Below are positions 16,107-24,793 of a stretch of 64,000 bases of DNA, piece by piece (the stretch's first letter is position 1; the number at the start of each line of letters is the position of its first letter). The notes under the pieces were generated by a model that was not told where the DNA came from, searched no databases, and saw nothing but the letters and a program-made list of their open reading frames with translations. Position numbers and translations under genes: made by a program. This DNA is from Actinomycetes bacterium (GTDB taxonomy: Bacteria > Actinomycetota > Acidimicrobiia > Acidimicrobiales > Acidimicrobilacustridaceae): contig JAKOVH010000026.1 in the NCBI GenBank assembly GCA_029782145.1, positions 372,001 to 436,000 of the forward strand. Reading direction: 5' to 3'.

Positions 16107-16901
16107 TCAACCGCCGCCGGTGGTGCGCTGCCGGTAGGCAGCCATGTGCTCTTTCACGTCCGGGGCGTGCTGCATGAGGTTCTGGTTGCGGATCTCGAGG
16201 GCCAGGGCGCTGGCGAGGCTGGGGGCCTCGGTGTTGTGCCACAGCACCTCCTTGGTGGTCCGCAGCCCCGTGGCCGTGTAGCCCGCCATCTGGCGGGCGT
16301 AGCCGAGCGCCGCCTCGTCGAGGTCGGTGTCGGGCACCACCTTCGAGACCAGCCCCATCTGGAGGGCCTCGGCGGCGTCGATGTCCCGGCCGGTGAGTAT
16401 CAGGTCGAAGGCGCGGGCGTTGCCGATCAGCTTGGGCAGCAGGTAGGTGATCCCGATGTCGGTCCCCGACAGGCCGGTGCGGATGAACGCCGAGCAGAAC
16501 CGCGCCGACCCCGAGGCGATCCGGATGTCGGCGGCGCAGGCGATGGCGAGCCCGCCTCCGAAGGCAGGCCCGTTCACCGCCGCCACGATCACCTGGGGCA
16601 GGTCGCGCATGTGGACCGTCAGGTTCGACATGAAGGTCTGCCCGTCGATGGCCGCGTTGACGTGGGGGTGCTCGCCGGGGCCGGGCGGCGTGCCGAAGTC
16701 CTTCAGGTCGAGCCCGGCGCAGAAGCCTCGGCCGGCGCCGGTGAGCACGACGACCTTGCAGTCGGGGTCGGCGGCGACGCGGTCGAGGGCGTCGTGGAGC
16801 TCAGCGACGAGGTCGAAGCTGATGGCGTTGAGCCGGTCGGGCCGGTTCAGCCGGATGGTGGTTATGTGTGGCTCGAGCGCGAGCACCTCGACGGTGGACA
16901 T
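16107..16901 (-). CDS. Enoyl-CoA hydratase/isomerase family protein
   Basis: 264 residues, standard crotonase length. The oxyanion-hole motifs TGAGRGFCAGLDLKDF (about 55-70) and NGPAFGGGLAIACAADIRIA (about 104-123) are intact. The position of the classical catalytic Glu lies in TGLSGTDIGITYLLPKLIG, where an Asp replaces it, as in a known subset of actinobacterial EchA proteins; hydration activity is therefore probable but not certain. The ATG at 16901 is preceded by AGGGGAAGGG. Same strand and pathway type as the downstream acyl-CoA dehydrogenase. Confidence 0.9.
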   Translation of the reverse strand: MSTVEVLALEPHITTIRLNRPDRLNAISFDLVAELHDALDRVAADPDCKVVVLTGAGRGFCAGLDLKDFGTPPGPGEHPHVNAAIDGQTFMSNLTVHMRDLPQVIVAAVNGPAFGGGLAIACAADIRIASGSARFCSAFIRTGLSGTDIGITYLLPKLIGNARAFDLILTGRDIDAAEALQMGLVSKVVPDTDLDEAALGYARQMAGYTATGLRTTKEVLWHNTEAPSLASALALEIRNQNLMQHAPDVKEHMAAYRQRTTGGG

Positions 16902-16986
16902 GCCCTTCCCCTTCCTCGTCGGCCGGCGCGGGTGCCGACGGTGGCGCCGGAGGGCGTCACCCTCGCTGGTCTGATAGTCCTAGCCC

Positions 16987-18099
16987 GTGCTCTCGCCCTT
17001 CGACGACTACCCCATCCACCAGACACCGGCTCCCATCGCCCAGCCCGTGTCGGCCGACCCGAACCACTACGACCGCTACTGGTTCAACGGCTACGACGTC
17101 GACGGCGGCTTCTTCCTCGGCGGCGCCATGGGCCACTACCCGAACCGGGGCGTGATCGACGCCGCCTTCTCCGTGGTGCACGACGGCGTCGAGCACTCGG
17201 TGTTCGCCTCGGGTCGCATGCCCACCGACCGCGCCACCCGGGTCGGGCCCCTGGGGATCGAGGTCGTCGAGCCGCTGCGGGCGATCCGCTACGTGGTGGC
17301 CGAGAACGACCTCGGCCTCACCGCCGACGTCACCTTCCGGGCGCGCACCGAGGCCATCGAGGAGCCCCGCCAGCAGATCGTGCGCAACAACGTGCCGATG
17401 ATGGACTACACGCGCCTCACCCAGTGGGGCACGTGGGAGGGCACGATCACGCTGCCCACCGGCGTCACCCTCGAGGTCGACCCGTCCCGCACCCGGGCCA
17501 CCCGCGACCGGTCCTGGGGCGTGCGCGGCGTGGGCCAGCAGGCGCCCACGAACTTCGAGGCCGCGGAGATGCAGATCTTCTGGCTGTGGGCACCGCTCAA
17601 CTTCGACGACTGCTGCACCCACCTGGCCCTGTTCGAGCGGGCCGACGGCGAGCGCTGGCTGGAGCAGGCGCTGGTGGTGCCGCTGCTGCCGGACACCTCC
17701 GAACCCGAGCGCCTCGCTCGCAGCGAGTACGAGATCGAGTGGATGCCCGGCCGTCGGGAGATGGCCTCGGCCCGCATCACGCTCAACCGCAAGGACGGCA
17801 CGTCGCTGCCCACCATCGAGCTCGAGAAGCTCTTCACCTTCCGCATGCGGGGGATCGGCTACATGCACCCGCACTTCTCGCACGGCTCCAACCACGGTGA
17901 GCTCGAGGTGGGCGGCGAGTCGATCGCCCTCGACGACTTCGTGCCCACCGAGCCCTCGTCGATCCACATCCAGACGCTGTGCAAGGTGCGCATGGGCGAC
18001 AAGGAGGGCGTGGGCGTGCTCGAGCAGCTGGCCTTCGGCCCGCACGCGCCTACCGGCCTCACCGGGCTGGTCGACGGCTACTCGGGCTCGCCGGCGTAG
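16987..18099 (+). CDS. Conserved protein, possibly AttH/carotenoid-hydratase-like lipocalin fold
   Basis: 370 residues, soluble, beta-rich and rich in Trp, Tyr and His. It opens with YPIHQTPAPIAQP and NHYDRYWFNGYD, and has a mid-section MQIFWLWAPLNFDDCCTHLA plus a C-terminal MHPHFSHGSNHGELEVGGES. This architecture resembles proteins of the AttH/CrtC-like group found beside acyl-CoA genes in actinobacteria, but I cannot confirm the family by eye. The GTG at 16987 follows TGATAGT, a possible extended -10, by 8 nt. The last 22 bp overlap the convergent nitroreductase fusion gene. Function is unknown. Confidence 0.55.
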   Translation: MLSPFDDYPIHQTPAPIAQPVSADPNHYDRYWFNGYDVDGGFFLGGAMGHYPNRGVIDAAFSVVHDGVEHSVFASGRMPTDRATRVGPLGIEVVEPLRAIRYVVAENDLGLTADVTFRARTEAIEEPRQQIVRNNVPMMDYTRLTQWGTWEGTITLPTGVTLEVDPSRTRATRDRSWGVRGVGQQAPTNFEAAEMQIFWLWAPLNFDDCCTHLALFERADGERWLEQALVVPLLPDTSEPERLARSEYEIEWMPGRREMASARITLNRKDGTSLPTIELEKLFTFRMRGIGYMHPHFSHGSNHGELEVGGESIALDDFVPTEPSSIHIQTLCKVRMGDKEGVGVLEQLAFGPHAPTGLTGLVDGYSGSPA

Positions 18100-19208
18100 C
18101 CGTTCCAGGCCATGACGTCGCGGGCCGGGCGACGAGGCGTCGGCGCGAACCCGGTGCCCTTGGTGTAGGCGACCGGGAACAGGCCCACCTGCATCCACTT
18201 CGCGAACGGGATGCCGAGCAGCTCGGCCACCTCCCGTTCGCGCACCAGGGTGAGCGTCGTCCACGCCGAGCCCAGCCCACGTGAGCGCAGGGCCAGCATG
18301 AACGACCACAGCGCCGGGATCACCGAGCCCCAGCGGTTGGCCTGCCACAGGGCGCCGGTCCGCTCGGCGTGGGCACCCTCGCCGAGCCCGTCGGTGCGCC
18401 CTGCGACGAGCGGCACGCACAGCACGGGCACGTCCTGCATGTGCCGGGCCAGGTGCATGACGCTCTCGGTCATGCGCTTCGACGCCGGGTCGCTGCGGTC
18501 GATGTTGTCCTCGGGTGCGTCGGTGCGGGGCCGGTTCACGAAGTCCGCCATGGCCTGCCGGTAGATGTCGGCGAGCGCGGCCTTGCGCTCGGCGTCGTCG
18601 ACGAAGAGGAACCGGTAGGGCTGCTGGTTCGAGCCGTTGGGCGCGTGCACGGCCAGGTCGAGGCACTCCTCGATCACCTCCCGCGGCACGGGGCGATCGA
18701 GGTCGAGCCGCTTGCGCACCGACGGCGTGGTCTGCAGCAACAGGTCGGGGTCGTGCACCACGAGCGGTCCCTGGAAGAGGGTCTCGTAGGCCTCGAGGGT
18801 GCCCCAGTGCTCCCAGATCCGGTCGATGAGGCCGGCGTCGGTGAACCGGAAGAGGAAGCCGTAGACGTTCTCGTAGGGGCGGCCCCGCACGGTGGTGGCC
18901 CGGTAGGTGTGCTGGCGGAAGACGAAGGGGCCGTCGGCGATGGTCCGCACGTCGTCGAAGGTGCGGGTGGCCAGGTCGTAGCGGTCGACGGGCCGGCCGT
19001 TGGGCTGCGGAGGAGACGGCGCTCGGCCGAGCACGATGCGGCCGATCTCCTCCTTCCCCCGGAAGACCGTCTGCCCCGGGGCGGCGGGGAACTTGCCCAG
19101 CCCGTTCCACCACTCGACGTCCTCGCTCATCAGCGACAGCCGGTCGAGCTCCCTCGGTCCCTCGAAGAACTGCTCGACCGCGTCCAGCTGCTCCTCACGC
19201 GTCGCCAT
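18078..19208 (-). CDS. SnoaL/NTF2-like domain fused to a nitroreductase
   Basis: 376 residues in two parts. Residues 1-140 (EEQLDAVEQFFEGPRELDRL to IWEHWGTLEAYETLF) look like a SnoaL/NTF2 cone that often binds polyketides or steroids. Residues 155-376 form a flavin nitroreductase: VIEECLDLAVHAPNGSNQQP, then HMQDVPVLCVPL and NRWGSVIPALWSFMLALRSRGLG. The second half alone would be a normal nitroreductase length. The ATG at 19208 is chosen over an upstream ATG because GAGGGAG lies 9 nt before it. The fusion suggests that a bound small molecule is reduced with FMN/NAD(P)H. Substrate unknown. Confidence 0.78.
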   Translation of the reverse strand: MATREEQLDAVEQFFEGPRELDRLSLMSEDVEWWNGLGKFPAAPGQTVFRGKEEIGRIVLGRAPSPPQPNGRPVDRYDLATRTFDDVRTIADGPFVFRQHTYRATTVRGRPYENVYGFLFRFTDAGLIDRIWEHWGTLEAYETLFQGPLVVHDPDLLLQTTPSVRKRLDLDRPVPREVIEECLDLAVHAPNGSNQQPYRFLFVDDAERKAALADIYRQAMADFVNRPRTDAPEDNIDRSDPASKRMTESVMHLARHMQDVPVLCVPLVAGRTDGLGEGAHAERTGALWQANRWGSVIPALWSFMLALRSRGLGSAWTTLTLVREREVAELLGIPFAKWMQVGLFPVAYTKGTGFAPTPRRPARDVMAWNGYAGEPE

Positions 19209-19307
19209 CTCGGCGTGCTCCCTCTCGTTCGTGTGGTGAGACCGTCGGTTCTCGTCCGCGAGGTGCACGCTCCAGCGTGCGCCTCGCGGGCAGGTTCGGC
19301 CGAGCGG

Positions 19308-20006
19308 TCAGGTGACGGCGCCGCCGTTGACGCCGATGACCTGGCCGGTGATCCATTCGCCGCCGTCGGAGGCGAGGAAGGCGCAGGTGGCGCCCACGTC
19401 GGCGCCGGTGCCCTTCCGCGGCACCGGGTACTTCGCCGGCCCGGGGATGTTCTCCATGCTGCCGAGGGCCAGCGCGTTGCAGGTGACGCCCAGCGGCCCC
19501 ACCTCGTGGGCGAGGTGCTTCATGAGCCCGATGGCGCCGGCCTTGGCCGCCCCGTAGAGGGCCACCCGGATCGGCAGCCCGACCCGTCCGGCCTCCGAGG
19601 CGATCGTGATGACGCGGCCCCAGCGTCGCTCGCACATGCCCTGCAGGGCGGTGTGGGTGCAGTTCATGACCCCGTACAGGTTCAGGTCGACGAACCGGGC
19701 CCACAGCTCCGGGTCGCTGTCCTTGAAGTCGACCTGGGGGAAGCCGGCGGTGGGGATGCCGGCGTTGTTCACGAGGACGTCGACCGGCCCTGCGTCGGCG
19801 AACCCGGCTCGCACCGCGTCGAGGTCGGTGACGTCGAAGGCGACCGCCCGCCCGCCCACCGCGTCGGCGACCCGCTCGGCCCGGTCGGCGAACAGGTCGT
19901 TCACGACCACGGTGGCGCCGTGCTCGGAGAGCACCCGCGCGATGCCGGCACCCACGCCCTGGCCGGCGCCGGTGACCAGCGCGGTGCGCCCCTCGAGCGG
20001 GCTCAC
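19308..20006 (-). CDS. Short-chain dehydrogenase/reductase, last gene of a four-gene operon
   Basis: 232 residues. Cofactor motif TGAGQGVGAG at about 11-20, NNAGIPT, and the active-site YGAAK preceded by TIASEAG. The C-terminal WITGQVIGVNGGAVT is the usual SDR end. GTG at 20006 overlaps the stop of the upstream SDR in a GTGA junction, so translation is coupled. Together with the neighbouring SDR and the ColD/RfbH-like enzyme it is likely to modify one oxidised intermediate, but its substrate cannot be read from sequence. Confidence 0.85.
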   Translation of the reverse strand: MSPLEGRTALVTGAGQGVGAGIARVLSEHGATVVVNDLFADRAERVADAVGGRAVAFDVTDLDAVRAGFADAGPVDVLVNNAGIPTAGFPQVDFKDSDPELWARFVDLNLYGVMNCTHTALQGMCERRWGRVITIASEAGRVGLPIRVALYGAAKAGAIGLMKHLAHEVGPLGVTCNALALGSMENIPGPAKYPVPRKGTGADVGATCAFLASDGGEWITGQVIGVNGGAVT

Positions 20007-20821
20007 CGGGGGGACCCGTCGAGGCCGTGCACGGTGAGGCCGAAGCGCTCGATGTTGTCGAGGCTCACCGTGATCTGGCCGGTGACGTCCTCGGGGCAGT
20101 CGCAGAGGCAGACCGTGCCCTCCACCATCTCCTCCATCGTCTCGATCTGGTCCGGGCGCAGACGGTCGCCGACCAGCGCCGCGGCGCCCTCGCTCAGCAC
20201 CGCGGCGCGGGGCTCGACGGTGTTGACCCGCACCCCGGTGCCGTAGAGCTCCATGGCCAGGCCGTTGGAGATGCGGTTCAGCGCCGCCTTCGACGCGCCG
20301 TAGGCGGCGATGTTCAGCGCGGTGGGGGCGAACGGCGCAGGCGGCCCGGGCCACAGCTTGGCGCTGCCGCTCGACAGGTTGACGATCCACCCCTCGCCGG
20401 CCTCGACCATGGCGGGTGCGGCGGCGAGAGCGAGGTCGAGCGGGGCGTTGGCGTTGACCTCGAACATGATGTTGCGCCGCTTGACCGAGAACCCGGTGAG
20501 CGGTGCCTGGATCGAGGCGGCGGCGTTGTTCACGAGGATCTCGACGGGGCCCCCGAGCAGCTCCGACGCCTCCGGGATCACCCGCTGGCGGTCGACCGGG
20601 TCGGTCAGGTCCGCCACGACCACGCCGACCGCGGTGCCGTAGGAGGCGAGGCGTTCCGCGGTCTCGGTGAGGCTGCCGGCGAGGTGCTCGTGGCGCTCGA
20701 GGGTGCGGGCGGTGAGCACCACGTCGGCCCCCTCGGCGGCGAGCCGCTCGGCGATCGCAGCACCGATGCCGCGGCTGGAGCCCGTGACCACGGCTCGGCG
20801 GCCCTGGAACCGGCCGGCCAT
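20003..20821 (-). CDS. Short-chain dehydrogenase/reductase
   Basis: 272 residues. TGSSRGIGAAIAERLAAEGA marks the Rossmann entry and YGASK the active site. Between the catalytic Ser (NLSSGSAKL) and Tyr there is an insertion of about 15 residues rich in Pro and Ala (WPGPPAPFAPTALNIAA), which should enlarge the substrate pocket lid. It lies third in the operon, with its ATG at 20821 sharing one base with the stop codon of the aminotransferase-fold enzyme (TGATG) and its own stop inside the next start (GTGA). Confidence 0.85.
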   Translation of the reverse strand: MAGRFQGRRAVVTGSSRGIGAAIAERLAAEGADVVLTARTLERHEHLAGSLTETAERLASYGTAVGVVVADLTDPVDRQRVIPEASELLGGPVEILVNNAAASIQAPLTGFSVKRRNIMFEVNANAPLDLALAAAPAMVEAGEGWIVNLSSGSAKLWPGPPAPFAPTALNIAAYGASKAALNRISNGLAMELYGTGVRVNTVEPRAAVLSEGAAALVGDRLRPDQIETMEEMVEGTVCLCDCPEDVTGQITVSLDNIERFGLTVHGLDGSPR

Positions 20822-22056
20822 CAGATCAGCCCCTTCTCGGTGAGGAAGGCCTCTGTCGTCTCGCCGATGTAGTCGCAGTCGGCGTCGGTGAGCGAGTGGT
20901 TGTTGGGCAGGATCAGGCCCCACTCCATCACGCGGTCGGCGTTGGGCAGCCCGCCCTCGGGCACCCGGTGGGGCCTGCCCCGCAGCATGGGCTGACGGGT
21001 GACGTTGCCGGTCCAGACCATCCGGGTGTCGATCCCGTGGCGCTCCATCCACTGCTGGTACTCGGCCCGCTTGATGCCCGAGTCGGGGTGGATGATCACC
21101 GGGAACATGTGCCACCCGGTCTCCACGCCGTCGGTGAGGCGGGGGAGGGCGAACAGCTCGGGCCACCGGGCGAACCACCCGCTGGTGATGTCGAAGCTGC
21201 GCTGGCGGCGGGCCAGGTTGTCGGGGAGCTTGTCGAGCTGCACCAACCCGAACGCCGCGGAGATCTCCGAGGGCTCGAAGTTCCAGCCGTTCTCGTCGAA
21301 GATGAACAGGTTGTCGTACTCGAGGCCGTCGTCGATGGCGCTGAAGAAGCGGTCGACCTTGCCCTTGAGCGAGCCGAAGAGCTGCAGCTCCGAGCGGCGG
21401 CCCCAGCGGCGGAACAGCAGGGCCTTGTCGGCCAGGTCGTCGTCGTCGAAGCACACCATGCCGCCGGTGCCGGCGGCGGTGATGATGTGCGACAGGGCGA
21501 AGCTGGTGAGCGAGATGTCGGCGCGGGTGCCGGTGGGCGTGCCGCGGAGGGTGAGGCCGAGGGCGTCGCAGGAGTCCTCCACCACCTTCAGCCCGTGGCG
21601 GTCGGCGACGGCGCGGATCGCGTCCCAGTCGGGGGCGTTGCCGATCAGGTTCGGGGTGAGGATCGCCTTCGTCCTCGGGGTGATCATGGCCTCGATGGCG
21701 TCGACGTCGATCTGGAAGGTGTCCGGCGTGACGTCGACGAAGGCGGGGACCACGCCCTTGCGCACCATCGGGGCGATGTCGGTGGAGAACGTGACCGCGC
21801 CGGTGACCACCTCGTCGCCCGGCTCGAGGTCGAGCACCTCGATCGCCAGGTAGAGCGCCGAGCTGCCCGAGTTGCACATCACCCCCCGCCGCTTGCCGAA
21901 GAGCCCGGCGACGCGCTGCTCCATGGCCTTCACGTTCTTGCCGATCCGCAGCGCGGTCGGCCCGCCCCGGAGCACCTCGAGGACGGCGTCGACCTCGCGC
22001 TCGTCGTGGACGGAGCCGGCGTACTCGATGCGGCGTTCGGACTGGATGCGGCTCAT
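20821..22056 (-). CDS. DegT-fold PLP enzyme of the ColD/RfbH dehydrase type (His replaces Lys)
   Basis: 411 residues with the aspartate-aminotransferase fold of the DegT/DnrJ/EryC1 family. CNSGSSALYLAIEVL binds the PLP phosphate and VVEDSCDALG holds the Asp (161) for the pyridine nitrogen. At the position of the Schiff-base Lys the sequence is SFALSHIITAAGTGG, so residue 190 is His. This replacement defines ColD and RfbH/E1-type sugar 3-dehydrases, which deoxygenate instead of transaminating. The C-terminal WTGNVTRQPML also resembles RfbH. RfbH partners with a ferredoxin reductase, ColD does not; none is here. The setting (MarR, SDRs) is unlike a sugar-nucleotide cluster, so the substrate may differ. 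Confidence 0.78.
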   Translation of the reverse strand: MSRIQSERRIEYAGSVHDEREVDAVLEVLRGGPTALRIGKNVKAMEQRVAGLFGKRRGVMCNSGSSALYLAIEVLDLEPGDEVVTGAVTFSTDIAPMVRKGVVPAFVDVTPDTFQIDVDAIEAMITPRTKAILTPNLIGNAPDWDAIRAVADRHGLKVVEDSCDALGLTLRGTPTGTRADISLTSFALSHIITAAGTGGMVCFDDDDLADKALLFRRWGRRSELQLFGSLKGKVDRFFSAIDDGLEYDNLFIFDENGWNFEPSEISAAFGLVQLDKLPDNLARRQRSFDITSGWFARWPELFALPRLTDGVETGWHMFPVIIHPDSGIKRAEYQQWMERHGIDTRMVWTGNVTRQPMLRGRPHRVPEGGLPNADRVMEWGLILPNNHSLTDADCDYIGETTEAFLTEKGLI

Positions 22057-22529
22057 GCGCGCTCCTTCAGCTGAGGGCGGAACGGGACGGACTTGAGGCC
22101 CTCGACCAGGCGGTCGACGAGCCGGGTGAGGTCGGCCCGGTCGGCCGCGGACCAGCCGGCGAGCACCTCCTCGAGGTGGGCGGTGCGCACCTCGACGATG
22201 CGGCGGTGGACCTCGCTGCCGGCCTCGGTGAGCTCGACGATCGTGACCCGAGCGTCGGCGCCGGGTGCCCGGTGGACGAAGCCGTCGTCCTCCAGGGCCT
22301 TGACCTGTCGGGCCGCCGCCCCCGGGTCCATCGAGCACTCCCGGGCCAGGTCGCCCATGCTCAGGGGACCGGACGCGTGGAGGCTGCGGAGGACGGCGTA
22401 CCCGGCCCGGGTGACGACCGCGCCGACGGCCGCCGACTGCCGCGAGTACATCCTGCGGGAGACGGTGAGGCGGAACAGGCGCTCGAGGGCCTGCTCGGCG
22501 GCGGCGACGTCGGACGGTTCCCCCGGCAC
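22053..22529 (-). CDS. MarR-family transcriptional regulator
   Basis: 158 residues. Winged-helix core LSMGDLARECSMDPGAAARQVKALEDDGFV with a wing APGADARVTIVELTEAG, flanked by dimerisation helices. MarR proteins usually repress their own operon and are released by a small ligand. It is the first gene of the four-gene operon; its stop overlaps the next ATG (ATGA). I place the start at GTG 22529 instead of GTG 22538, because a consensus promoter puts the transcription start at 22529-22530 and the upstream codon overlaps the -10 box. The N-terminus is therefore VPGEPSDVAAAEQ. Confidence 0.85.
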   Translation of the reverse strand: MPGEPSDVAAAEQALERLFRLTVSRRMYSRQSAAVGAVVTRAGYAVLRSLHASGPLSMGDLARECSMDPGAAARQVKALEDDGFVHRAPGADARVTIVELTEAGSEVHRRIVEVRTAHLEEVLAGWSAADRADLTRLVDRLVEGLKSVPFRPQLKERA

Positions 22530-22565
22530 GGGGAGCACGGTAGGGACGATCTCTGACTATGTCAA
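22529..22565 (-). promoter_or_regulatory. Consensus promoter of the marR operon with an embedded dyad
   Basis: On the minus strand TTGACA (22565-22560), a 17-bp spacer and TACCGT (22542-22537) form a near-ideal sigma-70-type promoter. Seven nucleotides later comes GTG 22529, giving a leaderless transcript. A small dyad TGAC-TAT-GTCA straddles the -35 box and is a plausible MarR half-operator. It is the best-matching promoter I see in the window. Confidence 0.6.
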
Positions 22566-22622
22566 GCAAATGTCGCGACCCGGTCGACCGCCTGGAGCCC
22601 CGGGCCACCGACGAGCGGCGGC

Positions 22623-24047
22623 TCAGGCGTCGTCCGGGCGCTTCGGGCGCAGCCGCTGCAGGAGCTTCTCCTGGTACATGGCCCGGTCGGCGGCGTCGAG
22701 CAGCTCGTGGAGGGTGGCGTCGTCGGCGGGGAGGCGCTCGACGACGCCGTGGCTCATGGTCGTGCCCGGGGGCGCGCCGGCCTTCTCGAGGCCATCGGAG
22801 ATGCGCCGCACGACGTCGGCGGCGTCACCCGCCGACGCGTCGGACAGCAACAGGGCGAACTCGTCGCCGCCCAACCGGCCGGCGACGTCGGACTCGCGGA
22901 CGTGCTCGTGGATCGACGCCCCCAGCGCCCCGAGCGCTGCATCGCCGGTGGCGTGGCCCTGGTCGTCGTTGAGCTCCTTGAGGCGGTCCATGTCCAGGAA
23001 CACCACCTGCACGACCCGCCCCTCCCTGTCCGCGCTGGCGAGGAGGTGCTCGGCGGCGACGGCGAACCCCTGCCGGTTCCAGAGCCCGGTCAGCGGGTCG
23101 CGCTGCACCGCCTGCTCGAGCTCGGCCACGCGGGAGCGAGCCGCCTCCCGGGCGGCGGCCGCCACGCTCACGTCGCGGAAGATCACCAGCGACCGCACCT
23201 TCTGCTCGGTCGTGGTGACCACGATCGACGACAGGTCCGCGGTGAACACGGTGCCGTCGCCCTTCCGCATCGTCAGCTCGGCCCGGACCCGCCCGGTGGC
23301 GGACCGCTCGGCGAGGGCCTGCGCCAGCCGCGGGTCGTCGGCGACCACGACCCCCTCTCTTCCCGCCTGGATGATCGCCCGCTCGGTGAGGCCGAGGATG
23401 TCGCAGGCTGCGGGGTTGGCGGCGAGGATGTGGCCGTCGGGCGTGGTGACGAGGACACCGTCGAGGTTGTGCCGGTACAGCGCCTCGAAGTCGGCGCCGG
23501 CGACCGACCGGGGGCTGGCGACCGCGTCGGCGACGGCGAGGGCGGCCCGTTCGGCCAGCGCCTGCAAGGAGCGCAGGTCGGCCAGCGTGTAGCGATCGGC
23601 GCTGGTGGTGCGGATGGCGGCGATGGTGCCGACCAGCTCGCCGGCGGCGATCATGGGCACGACCATGGTCGCCCGCATCGGGTAGGTGCGCACGAACGAC
23701 AGGTACTCCTCGGGGGTGGTCTCGCGACCCTCGCCCGGGAGGTCGTTCAGGATCACCGAGCGGCGGTCGACGGCCACCGAACCGGCGATGCCCTCGCCGA
23801 GCGGCGTGTCGCCGCTCTCGATCGCCGCCTGGAGCGACTGGGCGGCACGCGGATCGGTGTGGAACGAGACGGTGGGGTGCAGCGCCGCGCCGTCCTCGGT
23901 GACGGTCGTGATGACGCAGCCGTCACCGACGAGCTCGCAGACCCGTTCGGCGATGAGCCGCAGCACGGCGTGCAGATCGTGGTGGCACTCGACCAGCTCC
24001 TGCCAGAACTGGTCGAGGACGCTTCGCTCGGTTCGTTGCTGGGTCAT
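22623..24047 (-). CDS. GAF-PAS-GGDEF diguanylate cyclase
   Basis: 474 residues, soluble. Residues 15-175 form a GAF domain, about 185-305 a PAS domain (FEALYRHNLDGVLVTTPDGH), and about 320-470 a GGDEF domain. The active site GRLGGDEFALLL and the DPLTGLWNRQGF entry are intact, so cyclic-di-GMP synthesis from two GTP is expected. An obvious RxxD inhibitory site before GGDEF is present as RESD. The ATG at 24047 is favoured by GGAGACGGGG just upstream. The N-terminal sensors suggest a cytosolic small-molecule or redox input. Confidence 0.88.
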   Translation of the reverse strand: MTQQRTERSVLDQFWQELVECHHDLHAVLRLIAERVCELVGDGCVITTVTEDGAALHPTVSFHTDPRAAQSLQAAIESGDTPLGEGIAGSVAVDRRSVILNDLPGEGRETTPEEYLSFVRTYPMRATMVVPMIAAGELVGTIAAIRTTSADRYTLADLRSLQALAERAALAVADAVASPRSVAGADFEALYRHNLDGVLVTTPDGHILAANPAACDILGLTERAIIQAGREGVVVADDPRLAQALAERSATGRVRAELTMRKGDGTVFTADLSSIVVTTTEQKVRSLVIFRDVSVAAAAREAARSRVAELEQAVQRDPLTGLWNRQGFAVAAEHLLASADREGRVVQVVFLDMDRLKELNDDQGHATGDAALGALGASIHEHVRESDVAGRLGGDEFALLLSDASAGDAADVVRRISDGLEKAGAPPGTTMSHGVVERLPADDATLHELLDAADRAMYQEKLLQRLRPKRPDDA

Positions 24048-24201
24048 CCCCGTCTCCACGCCGCCATCGAAACCGCCGACCCACCTGCCCCGGAAGGGCA
24101 GAAGGTCCGTGCTGCTCCCGTCCGCAGGTCTGGCCCTCCGGCGGTCAGCCCCGTTGTCGCCGTTCTCGCCCGGGCGCACGCGCCACGGTGCTCCTGGCGT
24201 G

Positions 24202-24660
24202 TCAGGCGGCCAGGCGGTGGCGCACGAACACCCGGTGGAGCTTGTGGACGCCGCGGACGGGCTCGTCGAACATGAACGGGCAGGCCCCGTCGACGACCGC
24301 GACGTCGGCCTCACGGCACAGGCGGACGGCCTCCTCGGGCACGGGCTTGCCCCAGGCGCCGCGGTGCAGCCACACGCGGGGTACGCCTCGAGCGACGGCC
24401 GCTCGCACCACGTCGACCATCGGCTCGGGCGGGAGCATGATCACCACCCCGTCGACGGGGTCCGGTACGGCGTCGAGCGTGGGATAGGCCGTGTCCCCCT
24501 CGATGGCGTCCGCTTCGAGGTGGACCGGGTACATGGTGCGGCCGTCGTCGCGCAGCTTGCGATAGACGGAGTTGGCGAACTGCTTGGTGTCGCGGGAGGC
24601 GCCCACGAAGGCGAGGTGCTGTTGGGCGAGGAAGTCCTCGATGACGGCTGGTGACGGCAT
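24202..24660 (-). CDS. CoA-binding domain protein (YccU type)
   Basis: 152 residues, a stand-alone Rossmann CoA_binding_2 domain. LAFVGASRDTKQFANSVYRKL, MYPVHLEADAIEGDTAYPTL and VWLHRGAW are its hallmark motifs (usually VWLQxG; here His replaces Gln). Proteins of this type bind CoA or acyl-CoA; their cellular role is not settled. The ATG at 24660 follows GGAAGGGGG. It is followed by 154 bp without a gene before the GGDEF gene on the same strand; I see only a GC-rich spacer there. Confidence 0.85.
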   Translation of the reverse strand: MPSPAVIEDFLAQQHLAFVGASRDTKQFANSVYRKLRDDGRTMYPVHLEADAIEGDTAYPTLDAVPDPVDGVVIMLPPEPMVDVVRAAVARGVPRVWLHRGAWGKPVPEEAVRLCREADVAVVDGACPFMFDEPVRGVHKLHRVFVRHRLAA

Positions 24661-24793
24661 GGCGACCCCCTTCCGATCGTCGTCCTGAGGTCATCGTCCG
24701 CCCGGCGAGCGACGGTGCCCAGGGCCGAACGGCATCGGCTCGACCGGCGACCCACGGGCGCCCGGCGCGCACCGGCCCGGCCCAGGCGATCCC

